In this document: positions 1-10,094 of the stretch, piece by piece
Layout of the letters: every line of letters starts with the position of its first letter
Position numbering within the stretch: position 1 is the first letter of the stretch
Origin: Chara braunii
Lineage: Eukaryota; Streptophyta; Charophyceae; Charales; Characeae
Direction: 5' to 3'
NCBI GenBank assembly: GCA_003427395.1
Contig: BFEA01000014.1
Coordinates: forward strand, 1,019,958 to 1,055,598
Length of the DNA: 35,641 nt
The notes under the pieces: generated by a model
Database searches by the model: none
Seen by the model: only the letters and a program-made list of their open reading frames with translations
Told to the model about the DNA's origin: nothing
Made by a program: the position numbers and the translations under genes

Positions 1-407
1 GGCCAATTTTTTTTTTTTTTTTCTGGTTTTCGTATTCGGGCACGTAGGTACACGTGTCTGAAGCCCAACGCGCAAATTCCGTTTTTCCAAATACGACGCG
101 ACACCCCCGTTTTTGCGTTTAACGCGATTTAACGGGGGTCGGGGGCCCGTTAAACGGATGAATGCGCGTTCAATTTTTTGCGTTCTCCGTTAAAAAGATA
201 CACAGCCCGCGAGCATTTCGTGTCAGCCTAGTGACTCAGCCGGGTACCTCCTGATCAGTGGCTGCGAACCCCTGCTGGCGCCCCCCGACTGCGAGTTTCG
301 GGCGCGAGGCTGCGCCCTCTGCTAAGGATTCCTGAACAGAACGATACGTGCTTCGGGCGGGCATTAGTTGTACCTCTTAGCTCGTGAACTGGCCATTCGG
401 GGACGGA
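1..407. other. Left-edge sequence, no gene recognised
   Basis: Begins with a short T homopolymer (about 8-22), followed by GC-rich sequence with runs such as ttaacgggg. Reading frames crossing it are short and have no recognisable protein character. I see no gene, RNA or repeat in it. Confidence 0.5.
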
Positions 408-697
408 GAGAGAGAGGGGGGAGAGTGAGAGAGAGAGAGTCGCTGCATACTCACCTGCCTGCTTCTCGCAGCATACTACGTGCTTTGTGTTCGCCCGTTC
501 CTATCGCGTCACTTCTCTGCATGAGGGTCGCACTGTTCGGGCAATCCTTTCATTACGGTGCAAGGTCCTTGCTACTCGCTTCGTCCTTATTTATTACGCT
601 ACAAAGTGGGCGAAAGAAAGAAAGGGAGAGAGAAAGAGAGGGAAGAGAGAGAGAAAGAGAGAGCAGAGAGAAAGAGAGAGAGAGGGAGGAGAGAAGT
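402..697. repeat. GA-rich purine microsatellite blocks
   Basis: Two purine tracts of GAGA/GAAA type, about 402-440 and 607-697, separated by ordinary sequence. Open frames crossing them on both strands translate to Arg/Glu/Lys or Ser/Leu/Phe runs and are composition artefacts. A GTGAGTA splice-donor-like string lies on the minus strand at 448-457, between the blocks. Confidence 0.9.
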
Positions 698-947
698 GAC
701 CAAAACGATTGGAGTGTCTTCGCTGCAGTCGTTTGTCTTGGTCATTCCAGGGGCTGGCCAGTACAGAGGCGGCTTGGGGAGAGCTTCTTGTCGGCGCAAA
801 GGCCGAGAACTCAGATCTGTGCTGCGAGCTAACGAAAACCGGGTTGGCTCTGTTATTCAGGTGACCGGTTGGGACTGAGTTCGTTGAGAGAGCGTTCCCG
901 GTTGGCATGAGGCTATCCGGGCTCGTGAACTAGGATCAGTTTCGCAA

Positions 948-1362
948 AGTTGTCTGGAAGGAAACGGGCTTGGGTTGGTTCCAGCTCTTCTTTTGGCTTG
1001 AGGTTCTGAGGTTTGTCTTACAAGTCCGCCTGAAAGAAAAACGGGAGTCTGGTTCTTCTCAGTTCCGGTTGGGTGCTTTCGCTAGGTAAAATTCTGAAAT
1101 CCGTCTGAAAGAAAAAAGGGAGTCTGGTTGGGCTATTTTTTTTATTTTTGTCGTCCCTCTCAGTTTCGGTTGGGTGTTTTCGCCAGGGTAAATCAGAAAT
1201 CCGTCTAGCAGGGAACGGGAACTGGGTCGGACAAATTATTTCAGTGGCTGTTCTGCTTAGTTTCGCCGTAACCCCATCTGTTTCGAGCGAAGTTCCTGTG
1301 CTGGTGAAGTCTGAGAATTGCTCACCTAGCCCTGTCTGAAAGGAAGAGGGGACTGGGTTGGG
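948..1362 (+). repeat. Degenerate direct repeat series (five cores)
   Basis: A core of the type gtctgaaagaaaaacggga followed by gtctggttggg recurs at about 950, 1024, 1101, 1201 and 1331. Spacing widens from about 75 to 130 bp. Between the second and fourth cores the segment cagttycggttgggtg also recurs, so the unit is longer than the core. Copies differ by substitutions and small indels, so the series is old. Confidence 0.65.
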
Positions 1363-2154
1363 CGAGTTGCCCCCGAAGGTGCCTTTTCTGGAACGTCGAA
1401 ATCAAGTCCGACTCGGTTATGCGGGGCTGATCGGGGCTGTGGAAAGAAACAAGAACCGAATTGGGTGACGCCTTATCGAAAACCGTACGGCAAACCCCGC
1501 TGGGAAGCCGCCGATTCCGAGGCGGGCTTTTAGACTGCTCGGGCTAGAGAGCCTGAAGGAAGGGAGGAGTCTAGACCGCCCCCTGAACAAGGAACGGGAT
1601 CTAGGCAAGACCTGATCGCGTCTTGTGCAAGCCTCCACAGCCCGACAGCGGAATGGGACAGGAGCCACAAGAGCCCTGCCAATTTGAGACTGGGTAAGTG
1701 TGGGAGAGAGGCCCAAACCAACTTCATCTTTGCGATTGACGAGCCCGGCTGCAGGTTGAACGTTCTGGTCAATCTTTCACAGATCTGGTCCATCTTGGCT
1801 TCTGGTGGCCTCTGTATTCTCCTTCCCAACTTCGTGTCATAGTTAACCGAGGTTGTGACGCCCAACGTCAAGCCCGGCGCGACCTCCTGATCGGAGTGTG
1901 AGTGGGCCTGGAAATGCAAAAATGGGGTGTGCCAAGGATTTTAGGAAAGTGGGGGTGGAGTCCCAGGTCGGAACTGAGATCTCCTGTGGCAAGCTCCGAG
2001 ATATGAATGCAGGAGGGTAGGCATGGACAAGAGTTCCGTTTTGCTTTGGGGCATAAAGCTACCGCCTCCATTGGTTCCGCCGTCCGGGTCGGGGTCGTAT
2101 CTGATGCACTATCCGGACGCTATGGGTATCCCGCTGATTCGTCACCTGCCGACG
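1363..2154. other. Intergenic stretch, no confirmed gene
   Basis: No family is recognisable on either strand. On the minus strand a stretch at about 1690-1830 reads in a protein-like way (it includes KMDQICERLTRTFNLQPG). It ends beside a CAG at the start of the next segment and could be an exon remnant, but nothing decides this. A plus-strand GTAAGTG donor-like string lies near 1695. Confidence 0.35.
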
Positions 2155-2619
2155 TCAAACGTCGCAAGTCTCTGAATCTGATGCGACTGGCCTCAATCGA
2201 AGATTGTGCACCCGTCGTTCTTCCTCCGAACGAGTTGGTCGGATAAAGCCAGACGCTCGGTACTCGTCGTCCAGAAGACACTCTGGGCACAAGGGTTGGG
2301 GCCAGTAAGGAGCCATTGCGAGCCAGGGGACGACGGTTCGGAAGTGGCAGGGAGGGAACTCGGTCCCAAAGATAATGATTCCGGGTCCTGTGAGGACGTG
2401 ATACGTGTATGGGCTAGAGTAGGTGGGGAGATGGGGATTACGTCCCAAGGCCTGGTCGAGGTCCCACTCGCAAATACGTTCGTTCCCCATTAAGTAGGGA
2501 AATTCCGGAGGTTCCGCCCAGGGTCGTGCAAACAAACAAGAGTGCTCCCAATATTCCCGGAATTTCGGATCCCTCAAACACTCGCGGTCAGTGACACAAA
2601 AGGGAACGCCGAAATTCAT
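2155..2619 (-). CDS. Unrecognised cysteine- and tryptophan-containing protein, possible exon
   Basis: A 154-codon minus-strand frame from the ATG at 2619. The same frame stays open upstream to about 2791, where a TAG precedes it, giving about 212 open codons without an earlier ATG. Composition is balanced and protein-like. It has paired cysteines (WCSNPTC just upstream of the ATG, FCVTDREC, CPEC), several aromatic-proline segments (FARPWAEPPEFPYLMGNE) and a charged C-terminus. This contrasts with the skewed translations around it. A tatag acceptor-like sequence lies at the upstream edge and CAG|GTGACG lies just past the stop, so it could be an exon. I do not recognise the family and infer no function. 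It could be a host gene, an antisense ORF of an older retroelement, or chance. Confidence 0.4.
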   Translation of the reverse strand: MNFGVPFCVTDRECLRDPKFREYWEHSCLFARPWAEPPEFPYLMGNERICEWDLDQALGRNPHLPTYSSPYTYHVLTGPGIIIFGTEFPPCHFRTVVPWLAMAPYWPQPLCPECLLDDEYRASGFIRPTRSEEERRVHNLRLRPVASDSETCDV

Positions 2620-2998
2620 GCTGCAAGTCGGGTTGGAACACCAGCCATTCGGGAAATTAATCGAGTTCAGGTTTCGCCGACGCGCGTTTAGGCAGCGATC
2701 GTCTTTGGTCGAGCCTACACGTGCGTGCGCGGGACCTGTCCTTCGATCAGATGGGTGAAAGCCAACGATTCACGAGATCGGTCATCCTATAGTGCGACGA
2801 CCATCCAATAGCTAGCATGCTTATCCAATTCATACACGGATAGGATCACGCCTATCGTCCATGCATCTAGCTTACATACAAACATAAAGAATCAAGGATC
2901 ATACGACAATTTTTTGGCTATTCAGCCCAGAGATCACACAAGGCTCGATCGCCAGGAACCAATCAATCAGATTTGCTGATCCAAAAAGACAGAGATGG
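2620..2998. other. Flank between minus-strand ORF and 5' LTR
   Basis: The first 170 bases continue the open minus-strand frame described at 2155-2619. The rest is AT-richer with no gene. The last 16 bases before the LTR, aaaaagacagagatgg, are purine-rich and resemble a polypurine tract. The five bases touching the LTR are gatgg. Confidence 0.4.
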
Positions 2999-5900
2999 TG
3001 TCGGTGCGAACACCCTTACAAGGGTCGCCCTGTTTTTTGCAAGTAACAGAAATAACTTTGGTTTAAAGTTTAACTATAGTGCGAGAGGCGCGACTGTGTC
3101 TGTGGTTTACGTTGACTGGATGGTTGAATAGACCAGAGAGTGTATGGGCGTGCAAGTTTGAGGCGCTCGTGATCCTTTTATTTTGATGATTGAAGAGTCA
3201 GCGTGATCGCCGACCCAAATTTTATTTCTAAATAAATTAGCATTTAAAAGATTATGTCTCTGGATTGATGTGTTTGCCTGTGACCTGTGCGTAAGTATGG
3301 AGGACGATATCGACAACAATGTGATTTTTCGGTAGATCTGCGTGTCGCGCAGTATCGGTTTATTTAGGTGTTCGTCAAAGTTAGACCCAACCTTGGGCCT
3401 AACTCTATTTTGTTACAGTGTCGGGCTTTTAACAGGGAAATTTAGGGATCGAGACCGAGCGGCGACGTCTTGGGAGTATCAGAGTAGTGCGAAGGGACTG
3501 AGGGGTTGAGGGCACAGCAGGGCTATCCCCCTTAGTTTTGTCGTCGGCGGCATCATAATGGTGCTAACGGGTTCTTTTTCCTCGTTCGACATATTTTGAC
3601 GAGTTAAAAAGTATCTAAATATTTTATTATCCTAACGTTGGTAGTATATTTCGCAAATGTCTCGGCGGACCCTTGGTCAAAAATGGCATTTGGACTTAGG
3701 AGCCGTAAACCAGGCCGACGTGCCAGTCGGGCAACGTTTAGGCCTGACATTACCAGCTGGGACTCTCATGCGTTCGGGATGCCGACTAAAAATTTCCTTA
3801 TCCACCCGTTGTTCGACGCTATCTTGAAGTTCGGACTGGGGAAGTTCCACGTGCATATGAGTCGGAGGGTGATCAGTCAGCGAGGCGGAATAAACTTGAG
3901 TGGCAGGGGCCCTAAGCCCGAAAGCAGTGTTCGTGCCTGTCGAACCGGATCTGGCCCTGTGCAGTCCCAACTGTGGGACTGTCGAAAGTATCCTTCAACG
4001 TCCGTTAAAATTGGATCGATACATAGAAGATTAGCATGACCCGTACGGAAGAGCGACACGCATAAAAAGGAAAAAGTCGGGCGCCCTGGGGCTTTTTGTT
4101 TTACTTTCCAGTCGACGCCTTCCCTGTCGGAATCGGACGCCCGCAGAAAGCAGTGCTACGACGGGAGGCGCTTGCGAAGCTGCGAAGGGAGGTGTTGTCA
4201 ACGCTACAACGGGGAGGCACTACGAGCGATACAACGAAGGTCGGGGGAGAAATGAGAGAAGAGGACACGGTGGATGCTATCGCTTGACGGAGAGGAAGAA
4301 AAACGAAGAAAAAACCTAGGCGCGATCCGCGCCGGGTGCATTTGAAGCATAGGATGACAGAGCAGAGAGGGACATAGGAGATGGCGGACTGGAGATTGCG
4401 AAGCGCATCCGATTCTTGACGGAATCGGGCAAACTGAGATGCTACCTGGGGGTTTTAATGGCAGGTGACCCCGAATCTACGGTTAGATTAGTATGAAAGT
4501 TAGCAGAAGAAGAGTTATCAGGAGAAAGTGTTGGGGTGATGGTGCTGGCAGAAGGGAAAGCGTGAGAAACACCCGACTCTTGGCAACATCCGACGAGGGA
4601 GGAGTCGAAACCGAGGTTTGGAGGTGTTGCGAACCCAATGGCGTAGTCGGATTTTGCGGAGACATAGTGGATTTTGTGCTACGAGGGTTACTAGCTGCGC
4701 GCAGGAGGGAAGCGCTGCTACGGGGCAATGTATCTCTCCGCTTTTCAGCGGAAGATTCATTTGATTTTGCTCATGCGAGCGGTTTAAGTCGCGGGAGGCT
4801 AGCTACATGGTTGAATACTTACCTGTGCAAAGTGGTGATAGTCGTTACATCATCCACCAAGACCGTATCGCCTGTGTGTAGAACTCCTTGAGCATGGTGT
4901 TGTTATGGTGTTTTCACTGTTGTGGTTAGTAGTTCTTGATTCAACTAGTTGAACTTGGCCAGATAGCGGGTCAGGTGCGAAAGGCGGGAAAAGGTACTCA
5001 CCATCGGGAATTGGTTGTGTGTCTGTCTCGATTTCGACGGAGGATTCACTCCTGCCCTTGGAATTTGTGGGTTACTCGATTGGCAGTCATATGCCACTGT
5101 TGAAATACGGAAGTGAGCGCGAAAGAGAAAAAGCCGCGGAGTAAGAGGCTACCTGATGGCCAAAATTGTGCTCATCCTGTCGAACCGAAGAAAGGGGGGG
5201 ACAACCGTAAGCTCGAAAACTCATCAGTCTAGCATGAACACTGCTTGTCGTATCAAGAGGAGTGGCAGTTGGTGAACTGCGGGATTTAGGAGCTTGCTTG
5301 CTGATTGGAACATTGCCCGCCTCAGCGAGCAGGCTTGTGACGGGCAGGCTGCGAGGATTACGGGACAGTCTACTGGCCGGTACACCTCTTGTCCCAGCAG
5401 CCTGTGCGATAACAAATCAGCTGCAGAGGCTACAAGCTCGTCCCGTGAACGATATGTCATCCATCTCGTTGACCGGAGCAGCAGGGGATAGACAGCGGAG
5501 GACGATTCAGCTGTTGGTTGGCATGCTGCACATCTCTACCGACCAAAGTGGCGTAAGTCAAGCTGTGGGCCGATCACTCGTTGGGGCTTGAGGCAGGGCA
5601 AACAGTTGGTGTTTGCGCGCACTCTGTCGTTGCGTAACAAATCAATCTACACTGCTACTTTACTATGGAGAGAGGAAGACGGTGTTTTGAGTTGCAACCC
5701 GTGTGGTGAGGTTGTCCTTAATCTGCTTTGGGTTACGAGCAGCGGAGGGGTTGAGCTCATTGAAGGGAGGTTATTGCTGCAATTTGGAGGAGCCGTCGGG
5801 GAGCTGGCAACCGACAGTTTGACTTTAGGATTGACGAACTACTAAGCATTTTGGTTGCCATTGCGGGGCCCTCAGGCGGTAGAAGATAACAAGGCCCTCT

Positions 5901-6374
5901 CCTGCGAGTCTGGGTGCACCTCTTTTGGATCTGAGAGTCTCAACCTATCTCTTTCTGACCTTCTCACTCTAAGTCAAGTCTGTTGGTTCTGAGAGGAAGG
6001 CGGCATGCGGGATTGCAACCCGTAGAACCGCATCAAGACTCTGTGGGGTGTCCACCTACCGATTACGGGAGCTCTGTCGGAACCTAGGCGAGGTTCTAGA
6101 GGTAGGGTACCATCAGGTATATCCTTTTATATCTGTATGACCCCTCTATACCCTTGTTTGCCTATCTTCTTTTAGTTTGACTGATGTATGCATGAGGTTG
6201 CCCCTATGACTTTGTTTTCTTTCAAGACTTAATCAGACTGAACGGAAGGAATGTGTGAGAGTGACGCATAAGTTTTATTTTGATTCTGATTGAAAGCAAA
6301 GAAGGGGAGTGAACTGGGGGAATGTGGGAGGAAGGTAGACTGCATGCGTTTGACCGGGTCAACCAAGGACTAGG

Positions 6375-6994
6375 CACTATTTCTACGCTGAGTGGTCCAG
6401 GGCTATGTTTATTTGGCTGTTTTATGAAGGGTCATGTAATGTTTCTAAGTTGAATGGCCTGGTTGCTGTGTTTATTTTCTGAGGGTTTGCCTGATTTGAA
6501 GGGTTCAAGTTCTTGTTTTATTCTGAGGGAGGATTTTGGTCTAAGGCTAAACATTGTTTCTAAGCTGAATAGTTTAACTTGAAAACCACGCACACAAATA
6601 TAAACTAAGTATAAAAAAAATATTTTACTTATATTTGCATGTGAACTGGTAGTTGGGCATCATTTCCACGTCGAATGGTCCAGCGGCGGACCAACGCTAA
6701 GCCATATTACTAAGAGGAGATGATAAATTACAGAGTATAATTGGAAGTAATCTGGGCAAGATGAACATTGTTTCCAAGCCGAATGGTTCAGTCCCCTGCC
6801 CATATTTGCATTTCTTTTGAGAACAAAGTCAGAAAGTTATTAAATTTTGGATATTAAACAGTTCAGGGCGACTAGGCATTGTTTCCAAGCCCCATGGTCT
6901 AGTCATATGCCTAAAGAAGAGAGAAATAGTAGTGCAACATGTTCGTGTATATCTTAAGGCACTCTCGACATTGTTTCCAAGCCGAATGGTCTAG
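6375..6994 (+). repeat. Seven-copy dispersed motif array in 5' LTR
   Basis: A motif close to cattgtttccaagccgaatg followed by gtctag appears at about 6375, 6438, 6551, 6657, 6765, 6876 and 6968, spaced about 60-115 bp apart. The last three copies are nearly identical. The spacers are unrelated, so these are discrete sites rather than a simple satellite, as expected of protein-binding sites or an enhancer-like array. The corresponding part of the 3' LTR has seven copies of a different consensus. Confidence 0.75.
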
Positions 6995-7310
6995 CATTGT
7001 ACCATATGTAAGTTGGGTATAAGGATTAAATCATCTGGGAGTTTCATGAATTATCTTATGTAAAGTGACTTGGGGCTGGTGAGAGTACTTACCTTTGTGG
7101 TTTGGTCTTGCATGTGACTGAGTGAGATTACTACTTGGTCTGAGTTTCAGTTTGATAGGTAGTTGCTTTATACACTCGCTACGTGCTAGAGTCATAGGAG
7201 TTAACTTCAATTTCTGCATTTTGTGAGCTAAGTTTTTTTACTTAGATCAATTTCTGCATTTTCTGAGAACTTTTACTATACTTGGTCTTGTATAAATCTT
7301 CGTAAGCTAC

Positions 7311-7925
7311 TTTATCTACGGGAAGCGCTGCCGAAATTTCTACAAAATCAAGGAGTTGATCAGATTTTGTTTTTTTCAGGGTTTAGTTTTTTCGGACATT
7401 TTGGCTTAGTAAAAGTTTGGAAAACCTCCTTTTCTAAAGGGAGTGCTGCCCAAATTTTTGCTAATTCAAGGAGTTAGGAAAAATTAGACCTTGAGAAAGT
7501 CAAAGTCACTTTAGATTCAAAACTTAGCTTTGTATAAATCTTGGAATAACACTTTCTCTACGGGAAGCATTGCCGAAATTTCTACAAAACCAAAGAGTTA
7601 GTCAGATTTTGTCTTAGTTGAACTCATGTTTTATGTCTGAGTTCATATCTGACTTAGTATAAATCTGGGACGTCTACCTTTCTAAAGGAAGTGTTGCCAA
7701 AATTTTTACTAATTCAGGGAGTTTGACAAATTTTGACTTTTCAGAGTTAGAAATCGTTTTTGTTTTCATATTTGGGTTATTATAAATTATGCGAAGGCAC
7801 TTTTCCTACGGGACTCGCTGCCGAAATTTTCTTAGTTTAGAGGTGTTAGATTATATTTTGACAGGTGACAATTTCGACAATCCACTCTGTATAGAGGAAA
7901 TTCTGTCAAAGATATACCTTTTTAT
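7311..7925 (+). repeat. Five-unit ~122 bp tandem array in 5' LTR
   Basis: Units begin at 7311, 7431, 7553, 7679 and 7802, with periods of 120-126 bp. Each starts with a tttctctacgggaagcgctg-like or tttctaaagggagtgctgcc-like core followed by an aaattt segment, and the two core types roughly alternate. Units 1, 3, 4 and 5 are preceded by TATAAAT. In three of these, exactly 25 bp separate the first T from the base before CTACGGG. That is normal TATA-to-start spacing, so the units may be serial core promoters (inference). Confidence 0.8.
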
Positions 7926-8120
7926 TAGGCACTGGCTTAGGGGGACTCAGGATTAGTTAAGTAGAATGATTATTGGTGAGGTCGTGATTATGAAGATTAT
8001 TATCGAGTTTGACTCATAGATTTAGCTTGGGGATTCACATGTCTTGTGTTACAGGTCCTCTTGGACGTTTAATTTGAAACCAGGACTAGGTTCAGCTTGA
8101 TCCTACAAGGATCACCTTCT

Positions 8121-8180
8121 GTTATCACTGATAACAGGTCGGTTGCCGATTCGTCGGTTTACGACTCAACTCCAATTCAC
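8121..8180 (+). promoter_or_regulatory. Conserved island with GTTATC-ACT-GATAAC palindrome (5' LTR)
   Basis: 58 of 60 bases match the 3' LTR copy at 26461-26520, although flanking LTR sequence is far more diverged. It opens with a perfect 6-bp inverted repeat around ACT. Paired gtcggttgccgat and cgtcggtttacgac segments follow and could also fold. Its role is unknown. It is marked as a regulatory candidate only because conservation exceeds its surroundings. Confidence 0.4.
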
Positions 8181-9232
8181 CCTCGAATACTCAACCTAAA
8201 AGGTTTTAGCCCCGGTGTTTTTTATTGTTTTATTAAGGTTTTCACCTGGACTTTTATTGAATGGTCATTTAACAAAGGTACTGAGTATTTAATTATGGTT
8301 GGTTGGACAAGGGTTGGAGCTTGCATGGCTAAAGCGAGGGGTATGAGTATAGAGATTGGTTGAAATTGACCCCATGTAGTGCACAAACTTTTGGTTGAAT
8401 CTTTGATGTGATTGCAGGTATATTTGGTGGTTCAGATTTTGGATTTGACTGTCTCCGATCACACACATATATATGGTTGTGAGGAGTCTCACTGTGATTG
8501 TGAGAAACGATCGTCACATATTTATTCCCTCTTACATGTATATATATATGTATGTACCTATGTTGGGTGTTCGCGTGGCCTGAGAGGGTCTCGCTTAAAG
8601 GCTTTATTGGGGGTTGAGACTGAGAAAGGGAAGAAAACCTCTCTATTTGGTGTATACTTCTTAAAGATTTCTTAGTCGGACATTGGTCATGGGCTTGGAT
8701 TCGAGGTTCTTGTCCAAGACATCCCAGGTCCTAGACTCTGCATGCAAGGGATCTCCCCCCGCGCAGAGCCTATTTGCCCTGCCTACCGGGGCACTCAGCC
8801 TAAAGGCCCGAAGTACCGCGGAGGCCGCACGACTATTCCTTCAGCCGTGCAATATCGTGAAGGGACAAACCTTCAAGTCTGACACTTGAGTGTCATAAGC
8901 GGTACTCGGATGCACGAGGAACCGCTTGATTATGGGCACTACATAGTACGCCATCACTGCGACTGCCCGCGTATTCATGCATTGCTAGTCGATATGGGAA
9001 GACCCTGCGCCCGCGCCATTGTGTACTAAGTCTAGCGCACGACGCCTATCCGATTCCCGTGTCAGAGAGTTATGGGGTGGTTACTAAGAGACTATGAGTG
9101 TTGTGGCGTTGTTTGTCATGTGTGTATATGTAAATGTACGTGTGTGTGCGTGTGTGTTTTTATTTTTATATTATTTATAGTGGTGTGCGCTTGGTGTGTG
9201 GGATGCGTCCTAGTCGACCGGCGACGAGTCGC

Positions 9233-9294
9233 GCTTGGGACCTCAGCCCCCCAAGATGTCGGTTCGTGTGCGGGTCCGATAGAGGCGTAAAACC
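9233..9294 (+). promoter_or_regulatory. GC-rich conserved island (5' LTR)
   Basis: Matches 27571-27632 at 60 of 62 bases, from gcttgggacctcagcccccc to the gaggcgtaaaacc end. It lies about 0.8 kb before the primer binding site. If transcription starts in the tandem array near 7300-7800, this would lie in the transcribed leader. Function is unknown. Confidence 0.35.
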
Positions 9295-9310
9295 GCGCAT
9301 ACCCCCTAGT

Positions 9311-9791
9311 CACAAGCGGTTATCGGGTAGCTGAAAATTCAAGAATGAAAATTATGAAGTGAGAGTTTTGGGCAGTCTGAGAATCCTGAATGGTCCTGAA
9401 GTGGTGAAAGTTTCGAAGACCCTGAAAACCACCTGTTTAGGCAGGTTGTATCCTGAAGTGGTGAAGGCCCTGAAGGGTGTCCTGAAGTGGTCAAGTGAGA
9501 ATTTTGGGCAGTCTGAAAATCCTGAATGGTCCCGAATTGGTGAAACGTCCGAAGACCATGAAAACCACCCTTCACCACTTGAAGATGCAGCCTGCCTAAA
9601 CAGGTGGTTTTCAGGGTTTTCGAAACTTTCACCACTTCAGGACCATTCAGGATTTTCAGACCTGAATGATCCTGAAGTGGTAAAAGGTCTGAAGATCCTG
9701 AAAACCACCTGTTTAGGCAGGTTGCATCCTGAAGTGATGAAGGGTGTCCTGAAGTGGTGATGAAAAATACGACTGTTGTTAACCTTCCCTC
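9311..9791. mobile_element. Foldback/MITE-like element nested in 5' LTR
   Basis: About 480 bp present only in this LTR. It is flanked by a direct repeat of 8-9 bp, (C)CCCCTAGT, at 9302-9310 and 9791-9799. The 3' LTR has the uninterrupted site near 27640 (ccctatgctac). It starts CACAAGCGGTTA and ends TAACCTTCCCT(C), an imperfect terminal inverted repeat sharing GGTTA. The interior consists of ctgaagtggtgaaa-type units in both orientations and has no coding capacity. The 8-bp option suits a hAT-like element and the 9-bp option a Mutator-like one. It shares both ends with the element at 19894-20846. Confidence 0.75.
9375..9661. repeat. Long inverted repeat (71-bp arms) inside nested element
   Basis: The left arm 9375-9445 and right arm 9591-9661 are reverse complements with 2 mismatches in 71, both of C-to-T type. 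Similarity continues inward for about 20 bp more with several mismatches. A third, direct copy of the unit follows at about 9664-9735. A transcript would fold into a long hairpin. Confidence 0.85.
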
Positions 9792-10076
9792 CCCCTAGTA
9801 TGCTACAGCGAACGAGAAACGCCCTCGGCTGGTCCACTCTGCGATTGCAGCTGATTAGCTTTCGTACTGTGGACTGGTAGCTCGGCAGGGATACGCCTCG
9901 TGTAGGCCCTATCCTGTCGTAGGGGCTCGCGAGAGGTATGGCTAGCGCACTCGGCCGGAGCGGCTTGCGGAAGCTTCATGTATATTCGCGACGATGGTTT
10001 AAACCAACTCCTTCGTGACGCGGCCGGAAGGTTTCCGCCCTGCCTTGTGCGGTGCCGGACCGATGCGCTCAACAGG

Positions 10077-10094
10077 TGGCGCCGTTGTCGGGGA
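10077..10094 (+). other. Primer binding site, tRNA-Asp type
   Basis: The 18 bases tggcgccgttgtcgggga match the complement of a plant tRNA-Asp 3' end (TGGCGCCGTTGCCGGGGA, from memory) at 17 of 18 positions. It starts two bases after the LTR end CAACA, as expected for minus-strand DNA priming. It fixes the orientation of the element (plus strand) and the 3' end of the 5' LTR. Confidence 0.85.

Larger units (their letters stand above)
2999..10074 (+). repeat. 5' LTR, 7,076 bp
   Basis: Begins TGTCGGTGC and ends CAACA two bases before the primer binding site. It can be followed in order against 18684-27967, with anchors at its start, at 3060-3480, 3680-3960, 4480-5850, 8121-8180, 9233-9294 and 9840-10074. 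It carries one private insertion, the foldback element at 9311-9791, and a private hairpin of about 25 bp near 3957-3983. Removing these leaves about 6.6 kb. Internal structure in order: conserved 5' third, a seven-copy motif array, a five-unit ~122 bp array, two highly conserved islands, and a GC-rich end. No ORF inside shows clear coding constraint when the two LTRs are compared. Confidence 0.85.

Noticed and set aside
368-908. Open frames over the GA-rich tract on both strands
   Set aside because: Translations are Arg/Glu/Lys or Ser/Leu/Phe repeats, an artefact of purine/pyrimidine tracts.
3638-4039. 133-codon plus-strand frame, and a 97-codon antisense frame (3677-3970), both with counterparts near 19363-19695
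   Set aside because: Differences between the two LTR copies fall about 7/9/3 on plus codon positions 1/2/3. That is no third-position excess for the plus frame and only 3/9/7 for the antisense frame. There is no sign of protein-level selection.
7311-7925. CRISPR-like array
   Set aside because: The repeats are long, degenerate and contiguous with no spacer structure. The sequence is eukaryotic and lies in an LTR.
9072-9334. Frames over the GT-rich tract near 9130-9170 on both strands
   Set aside because: Low-complexity (gt)n-type sequence gives Cys/Val or Thr/His runs, and the matching 3' LTR region does not keep the same reading.
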